Below, in pieces: positions 34,700 to 39,435 of a stretch of DNA of 39,435 bases. A program made the translations under genes and the position numbers. The DNA is taken from contig NHBO02000015.1 in NCBI GenBank assembly GCA_002167845.2, positions 1 through 39,435 of the forward strand, in the 5' to 3' direction. Numbering within the stretch: position 1 is the first letter of the stretch; each line of letters begins with the position of its first letter. Below the pieces are notes generated by a model that was not told where the DNA came from, ran no database searches, and saw only the letters and a program-made list of their open reading frames with translations. The stretch is from Phycisphaera sp. TMED9 (lineage in GTDB: Bacteria > Planctomycetota > Phycisphaerae > Phycisphaerales > SM1A02).

Positions 34700-34930
34700 C
34701 TTGAGACTCCCTGTTGGCCGCCGTTCAGGGCGGCCACGCTCTGATGATTCGCACGATCCGACTCCGAGACCACTCCGATCCTGGAAGATCCACCGAGCGG
34801 GGTCGATTGTCGCACGATGAGGGGCCGTCGGGGAGGATGTGCGGGCCGAATTCGTGAGCGGCGCTGAAGGAAGTATCGGCGATCGACCCCTTCGAACCGT
34901 TCTCCAACCGATCATCAAGGGACTTCAAGC

Positions 34931-35347
34931 ATGCCCACGCCCTCGCAATCCACGCTCGTCACGCAACCCGACGGCCGACGCCGCCTGGAAACCCCCTCGC
35001 CGTGGGAGCCCAGGATGGGATACAGCCGTGCGGTGCAGGCCGGTCCGATGATCTGGGTCTCCGGCTGCGTCGGAACGAATCCCGACGGAACGTATCCACC
35101 AGACCTCGCCGATCAGACCCGGCGGTGCGTCGAACGAATCAGCGACGCCCTGGACGCACTCGATGCGACACTCGCCCAGGTCGTCAAGGTTCGAATCTAC
35201 GTCACCGACATCTCACGCTGGGAGGAGATCGCCTCGATCATGGGATCGACCTTCGCGGACATCCGACCAGCGAACGTGATGGTCGAAGTGGCCGGGCTCG
35301 TCGATGAGGCGATGGTGGAGATCGAAGCGGAAGCGTGGGTCGGCTGA
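34931..35347 (+). CDS. RidA (YjgF/YER057c/UK114) family protein
   Basis: A 138-residue protein. RidA proteins hydrolyse reactive enamine/imine intermediates released by PLP enzymes such as threonine/serine dehydratase. Family blocks are YSRAVQAGPMIWVSGCVGTN, D-Q-T-R-R-C-V-E-R-I (a helix like E-Q-T-x-x-x-L-x-N-I), VVKVRIYVTDISRWEEI and RPANVMVEVAGLVDEAMVEI. The R-P-A segment carries the catalytic arginine in its usual place. The ending MVEIEAEAWVG is standard. ATG 34931 has AAGGGA upstream. It is divergent from the LolA-like gene and ends 19 bases from the convergent ribB gene. A short Ser/Thr dehydratase is encoded at 24830 in the same window, but not next to it. Confidence 0.9.
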   Translation: MPTPSQSTLVTQPDGRRRLETPSPWEPRMGYSRAVQAGPMIWVSGCVGTNPDGTYPPDLADQTRRCVERISDALDALDATLAQVVKVRIYVTDISRWEEIASIMGSTFADIRPANVMVEVAGLVDEAMVEIEAEAWVG

Positions 35348-35366
35348 CCCGGTGAACGACCTTCGA

Positions 35367-36566
35367 TCAGCGGATCGAGACCGACTCCGTGATCTCAAGA
35401 CCGAATCCGTGCAACGTCGGCCAGGGGCGGGGGTGATTCGTGACCAGACGGAGTTTCGAGAGTCCGAGATCCCGAAGGATCTGGCTTCCGATTCCCAGCT
35501 CTCGCTGATCCATCGGCATCACCTTCGATCCGACACCGTCGGGCCGAGCAAGGTCGGGGGCGTTGACATCTTCGCTCCGACGACTGACCTCGTGCAGGGC
35601 GCCTGAGATTTCGAAGTTCCCCGACTCCGGACGCATGTACACCAGTGCACCCCGGCCATCTTCGCTGATCATCCGGAGCGTGGCGCGAAGGTCTTCCTGG
35701 CTGGAGTGGGACGACTCAAGGCCTTGCACCCCGAAGATGTCGCCGAGAAGGTCCCGACGATGCACCCGGACCAACGTCGGGTCGACCTGCTCCACCGGAG
35801 TTCCATCGGCGTTTCGGTCTCCCACCCCGCCGGCACAGAGCGCGATGTGCGGCAGTGCATCGATGGTGCTTCGCCACGCGAAGAGCGTGAACCGACCCTC
35901 GGGAATATCGATCTCACGTCCATCGATCGGCGCGATTCGTTCGACCAGCGCTTCTTCACCCAACCGGTACTCGATGATCTGCTCGACGGAACACATCTTC
36001 AGTTCATGTTCAACGCAGAGCTCTTCGAGATCCGGGAGCCGGGCCATTTCGCCGTCGGCCTTCACGACCTCGATGATCGCCGCGGCGGGATGCAGCCCGG
36101 CGAGACGACAGAGGTCGACCGAACCCTCGGTCTGGCCGGTTCGAACCAGAACGCCACCCTCCCGAGCTCGAAGCGGATTGATGTGTCCGGGACGGACCAG
36201 ATCATCCGAGCGAGTCGACGGGTCGGCCAGCAACTTGATCGTGGCCGCTCGATCGGCGGCGCTGATCCCGGTGGTCACACCATGCCGTGGATGTCCATCG
36301 ACGCTGATGGTGAAGGGCGTCTGCCGCAGACTCGTGTTGATGGCGCCCTGCGGCCCGAGCTCGAGCCGTTCACACGAATCCCCATCGAGTGCGACGCAGA
36401 GATAGCCGCCGCCGATGCGGGCGAGGAAGTTGACGGCTTCGGGCGTCGCGAACTCGGCCGCGATCACGAAGTCGCCCTCGTTCTCACGGTTCTCGTCGTC
36501 GACCAGCACGATGACTCGGCCGGCCCGAAGGTCGTTGATGATTTCAGGAATGGGATCGAATGGCAT
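35367..36566 (-). CDS. ribB: 3,4-dihydroxy-2-butanone-4-phosphate synthase with a degenerate GTP cyclohydrolase II domain
   Basis: A 399-residue protein for riboflavin synthesis. Residues 1-203 are an intact RibB domain, with VDDENRENEGDFVIAAEFAT (22-41), H-P-R-H-G-V-T-T-G-I-S (92-102), RPGHINPLRAREGGVLVRTG (125-144) and Q-T-E-G-S-V-D-L. Residues 205-399 have the RibA fold but not its zinc site. The usual C-x10-C-x-C is replaced, since RVHRRDLLGDIFGVQGLESS (267-286) and then HSSQ lack all three Cys and carry a four-residue insertion. The R-G-Q-E-G-R-G-I-G-L loop has become RPESGNF. The final D-x-R-x-x-G-I-G-x-Q-I-L segment (353-364) remains. So step one of the GTP branch is probably not catalysed here. 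The start at 36566 matches the family; the frame continues upstream. Confidence 0.92.
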   Translation of the reverse strand: MPFDPIPEIINDLRAGRVIVLVDDENRENEGDFVIAAEFATPEAVNFLARIGGGYLCVALDGDSCERLELGPQGAINTSLRQTPFTISVDGHPRHGVTTGISAADRAATIKLLADPSTRSDDLVRPGHINPLRAREGGVLVRTGQTEGSVDLCRLAGLHPAAAIIEVVKADGEMARLPDLEELCVEHELKMCSVEQIIEYRLGEEALVERIAPIDGREIDIPEGRFTLFAWRSTIDALPHIALCAGGVGDRNADGTPVEQVDPTLVRVHRRDLLGDIFGVQGLESSHSSQEDLRATLRMISEDGRGALVYMRPESGNFEISGALHEVSRRSEDVNAPDLARPDGVGSKVMPMDQRELGIGSQILRDLGLSKLRLVTNHPRPWPTLHGFGLEITESVSIR

Positions 36567-36640
36567 TCGGGAAATTGTAACCAAGACCACCGCGAGCCAC
36601 CTCCCCGGAAAGGATCCCATCCCGGGCGTACCATGCCCGA

Positions 36641-37819
36641 ATGACCGCCAAGAACCAATTTCGCGCCCTCGCCGCCGACCGCCGCCGGCACGAGCGAATC
36701 GCCCTCGAACTCACCTCGTTTCCCACCGCTGCCGGACGGGAGCATCGCGTCCAGGCATATCTGGACCGATGGCTCGCGGCTCGATCGCGCAGTCTGGTCT
36801 GGCGACGAGACGACGATGGAAATCTCCTGATCAACTCGAAGCGGCGGCCGGCCACTCGAACCGCACCGCTGCTCATCACCGCACATCTCGATCATCCTGC
36901 ATTCGTGGTGAGCCGAATCATCGACGATCGCACGATCGAGGCGGAGTTCCGGGGCGGCGTGCACGACCCGTACTTCGACGCCGCCCGACTCGAATTCCAC
37001 GACGCCGCGGACCAGGTGGTGAAAGGACGCATCGAGTCGCTTGCCCCGATCTCGAAGACCCGCCTGTTCAAGGTGGCGACCGTCCGCCTCGCCAAACGGC
37101 ATCCAGCGCTTGCGCTCGGGGACATCGGACGCTGGTCGTTCCCCGCACCCGCGATCACCGGCAAAGGCGATGCCCGGCTGCTGAAGACGCACGCATGCGA
37201 CGACCTCGCGGCGGCGGCGGCGGCACTCTGCGCCTTCGATCGGATCAGAAAGCATCGTGGAATGGAGCACGTCGGCCTGTTGTTCACGGTCGCCGAAGAA
37301 GTCGGATTCGTCGGTGCCATCGGCGCGGCCACCAACGGACTGGTCAAGAAGAACGCGCGACTGGTCTGCCTCGAGAACAGTCGCTCGTTTCCGGAGAGCC
37401 CGATCGGCGGCGGTCCGATCGTCCGAGTCGGTGATCGCATGACGGTCTTCAGTCCGGATCTCACCAACGACATCTCCGGCCTGATGATGGCGCACGCCGC
37501 GGACCATTCCTCGTTCCACTGGCAACGGAAGCTGATGGCCGGCGGCGCGTGCGAAGCGACCGCGTTCTCCGCCTTCGGATTCCAGTCGACCTGCCTCTGC
37601 CTCCCGCTGGGGAACTACCACAACATGCAGGCGATCGACGAAGTCCAGGCCGGACGACGCCCGGCCCGGGTCGGGCGCGAATTCGTCTCGATCGCCGACT
37701 ATCACGGCCTCATCGAGATGCTCGAGGTCGTCGCCGCGGGCCTCGACCGGAAGACCAGATCGGACCTCTCCCGTCGACTGAAAAAGCTTCGGAGTCGAAA
37801 CAAGGCGGTCCTGAGCTGA
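36641..37819 (+). CDS. M42/M20-like zinc aminopeptidase
   Basis: A 392-residue metallopeptidase of the M42 (glutamyl/tetrahedral aminopeptidase) type. The two-metal site is visible: H82-x-D84 in ITAHLDHPAF, D187 in KTHACDDLAAAAAA, E219-E220 in FTVAEEVGFVGA, an acidic residue in VCLENSRS and a late His in GNYHNMQA. These enzymes remove N-terminal residues from short peptides in the cytosol; there is no leader. ATG 36641 opens 74 bases from the divergent ribB start. No clear ribosome site is seen. The C-terminus is basic. It could also be a deacetylase-type M20 enzyme, but the H-A-C-D-D and A-E-E-V-G order favours M42. Confidence 0.85.
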   Translation: MTAKNQFRALAADRRRHERIALELTSFPTAAGREHRVQAYLDRWLAARSRSLVWRRDDDGNLLINSKRRPATRTAPLLITAHLDHPAFVVSRIIDDRTIEAEFRGGVHDPYFDAARLEFHDAADQVVKGRIESLAPISKTRLFKVATVRLAKRHPALALGDIGRWSFPAPAITGKGDARLLKTHACDDLAAAAAALCAFDRIRKHRGMEHVGLLFTVAEEVGFVGAIGAATNGLVKKNARLVCLENSRSFPESPIGGGPIVRVGDRMTVFSPDLTNDISGLMMAHAADHSSFHWQRKLMAGGACEATAFSAFGFQSTCLCLPLGNYHNMQAIDEVQAGRRPARVGREFVSIADYHGLIEMLEVVAAGLDRKTRSDLSRRLKKLRSRNKAVLS

Positions 37820-37947
37820 CCGCGACGGGGTGATCTCGCCCACCACGGACTATCGGACATGATCATTCGGAATCTCGGTGGACTTGTCCGGTTCCTGATC
37901 TACGATCAGACCGGCATAAAAATTCTTCGTCCCGGGATTCGACGGAA

Positions 37948-39435
37948 ATGACTCGAGCTTCAGCGATGACAATTGCGGGCGTACTTGCGGCGACTGCTCT
38001 TGCGATGCCGCTCCACGCATCGCATGCCGATGACGAAGGACGGCGCTCCGCCACCCGTGTCACCAGAGAAGCCTCTCCTCCACTCGCAGCGAGCAGCGGC
38101 ACCGAGTCGCCATTTTCGGACAACCTCGAGATTCTCGCGGAGGACCTGATTCGCGGCCAGGCGAACGTCACGATCGTCGGCGACAGCGTGAATACCTTCG
38201 GCAACACGAACTCGATGTTCAAGGGATACCTCCTCGCCTGGCAACCACATCGCTGGCGACAGATCCACACCGCCGTCTCCACCAGCAGCAATGCCACGGG
38301 CGCGTGGTTGCAGATCTCGGGCAGCGGCAACTACATGCTCCTCCGGCCTGGCGAAGGGGTCGGCGATTTCGAACCGTTCGCCGGAACCCACACCTGGTTG
38401 ATGCGAGTGCTCTGGGGGGACGGCTGGACCGGACGGGCGCTCTCGGCGGGATTCAATGAACTCAGCTGGGTCTTCGACTCCGGGATGCTCCGAGATGCCG
38501 ACGGCAATCAGCGTTTCCTTCACACCGAAGACACGTACCGACACCGTGCGATGATCGTGGCGGGCACCGATCCCATGTTTCGGTCGACCTGGACGGTCCG
38601 TTCCCGTAATTCATCGAATGGAAATTCCTGGCACACCTACCTGCCCAACACACCTTTCAATCCGACCCCGGAGCCGGGACTGTGCTGGTTCGATGACATG
38701 CTGGAGGGAAGCACCGCAGGAGAGGGGCACCAGGGAACGGCTTTGTACTCCGACAACCAGGGGGCCTTCGGTCCCGAAGAGAGGATCGGCCTCTGCGGGA
38801 CGGTCATCACCAACCAGAGCCTCGACCAGGGACTCGGACTCACCTACATCGGAAAAGGAGGATGGCGAGCGGAGAATCATCGCTATCCCTTCGGCCATCC
38901 CGATGTTCCGATCATCAACTCCGCGACCATCTATCCCGGCTCGTACAGCAACGAAGCGCTCCGGCGTCACTTCCTGGCCCACGAAACCACGCATGTGATG
39001 ATCTGGATCGGTACCAACAACAGCGGCATCGACGCGAATTTTCCGGAACGAACGATCGAAGACATGCGCGAGATTCTGATTCGGTATCGCGAAGTCCACG
39101 AATCCGCGAGACTGGAGAATCCCGCCCTGCCACCGATCAAGTTCCTGCTCATCGCGCCGTACGCGTCGGCGATCAATCCATTTTTCCAGGCATACGCCCT
39201 GGGCCTGAGAACACTGGCTGGGGGAGACACCGCGGTGGTCGATCTCGACGGGATCGTTCGCGACCAGATCGGTGAATGGGATCAATGGAACACCGATCTT
39301 CTCCTCGACAGCACCCACCCGAATGTCGAAGGCGCGAAGTTCTTTGCCTCGCGGATCTGGCGAGAGTTGATCAACGCGGCCGGGCCGACCGCCGATCTCA
39401 ACCGCGACGGCGTGGTGGATGGTGCTGATTTCGGA
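37948..39435 (+). CDS. Secreted SGNH/GDSL hydrolase with dockerin-like tail, cut by the window edge
   Basis: The 496 codons present have no stop before the edge. The leader is MTRASAMTIAGVLAATALAM with cleavage near LHASHADD. The catalytic nucleophile is S80 in VTIVGDSVNTFGN (block I), block III is IGTNNSG (about 354-360) and block V is LLDSTHPNVEGAKFF with D454 and H457. This is the SGNH esterase triad, so the protein probably removes acyl or acetyl groups from a glycan or lipid outside the cell. The middle (about 90-330) is a long beta-rich insert unlike simple GDSL enzymes. The last 13 residues (DLNRDGVVDGADF) begin a dockerin-like loop of the same type as in the 25.8-30.6 kb genes. Confidence 0.88.
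   Translation, partial: MTRASAMTIAGVLAATALAMPLHASHADDEGRRSATRVTREASPPLAASSGTESPFSDNLEILAEDLIRGQANVTIVGDSVNTFGNTNSMFKGYLLAWQPHRWRQIHTAVSTSSNATGAWLQISGSGNYMLLRPGEGVGDFEPFAGTHTWLMRVLWGDGWTGRALSAGFNELSWVFDSGMLRDADGNQRFLHTEDTYRHRAMIVAGTDPMFRSTWTVRSRNSSNGNSWHTYLPNTPFNPTPEPGLCWFDDMLEGSTAGEGHQGTALYSDNQGAFGPEERIGLCGTVITNQSLDQGLGLTYIGKGGWRAENHRYPFGHPDVPIINSATIYPGSYSNEALRRHFLAHETTHVMIWIGTNNSGIDANFPERTIEDMREILIRYREVHESARLENPALPPIKFLLIAPYASAINPFFQAYALGLRTLAGGDTAVVDLDGIVRDQIGEWDQWNTDLLLDSTHPNVEGAKFFASRIWRELINAAGPTADLNRDGVVDGADFG

Noticed and set aside
37888-37914. Hairpin CCGGT-TC-CTGATC-TAC-GATCAG-ACCGG between the M42 peptidase and SGNH genes.
   Set aside because: It has a bulge and is followed by A-rich rather than T-rich sequence on the plus strand, so a terminator call is not supported; it may simply be a chance palindrome.
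38986-39000. HETTH resembling an HEXXH zinc-protease motif inside the SGNH hydrolase.
   Set aside because: It directly precedes the block III strand of the SGNH fold, and no third ligand pattern follows; the GDS and DxxH blocks explain the protein better.

Overview
The window is GC-rich, densely coding bacterial DNA that fits a planctomycete, most likely of the class Phycisphaerae. The inference rests on several secreted proteins ending in dockerin-like calcium loops of the form D-x-N-x-D-G-x-V-x-G-x-D-L-G-L-L-x-x-x-W-G, a DUF1080 protein, FG-GAP/VCBS proteins, a DUF5658 membrane protein, weak Shine-Dalgarno usage and frequent GTG/TTG starts. No tRNA, rRNA, transposase, phage gene or CRISPR array was seen, and no gap without a gene exceeds 300 bases.

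Layout. 0-8.2 kb: the start of a type II NADH dehydrogenase (cut by the edge), an unrecognised secreted protein, an NTF2-like secreted protein, a multi-pass membrane protein, a ZnT9-like cation transporter, a very small sigma-70 region-2-like protein, then a tight run of DUF1080 protein, GNAT acetyltransferase and YfcH-like epimerase. 8.1-12.6 kb (minus): a SecD-P1-like lipoprotein, chorismate synthase, and a kinase/PLP-lyase fusion resembling hydroxylysine kinase plus 5-phosphohydroxylysine phospho-lyase, followed by an FG-GAP-like fragment. 12.7-20.1 kb: an SDR, an unknown protein, a fused dehydroquinase-shikimate dehydrogenase, a split-barrel/DUF2470-like protein, a D-2-hydroxyacid dehydrogenase, phenylalanine hydroxylase and an Xaa-Pro aminopeptidase. 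Aromatic amino acid synthesis (AroC, AroD-AroE) and breakdown (PAH) thus lie within about 8 kb.

20.1-25.8 kb: a minus-strand group of a glycosyltransferase, a DUF5658 protein and a secreted protein, then thiC with a TPP riboswitch, and a divergent serine/threonine dehydratase. 25.8-34.7 kb: six consecutive minus-strand genes for exported proteins. These are a LolA-like protein, a large TPR protein with a gluzincin zinc-protease motif, an FG-GAP propeller protein, a Cys-rich repeat protein and two tandem paralogues; the last four end in dockerin-like loops. Two of the junctions are 4-base stop/start overlaps. This is the most distinctive part of the window and looks like an envelope or extracellular module, although no function can be assigned from sequence alone.

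34.9-39.4 kb: a RidA protein, a RibB protein whose GTP cyclohydrolase II domain has lost its zinc cysteines, an M42-like peptidase, and a secreted SGNH/GDSL hydrolase that runs off the right edge inside a dockerin-like loop.

Limits: all functions come from motif reading without database searches. Start codons were chosen from visible ribosome binding sites, signal peptides or family alignment, and several remain uncertain.
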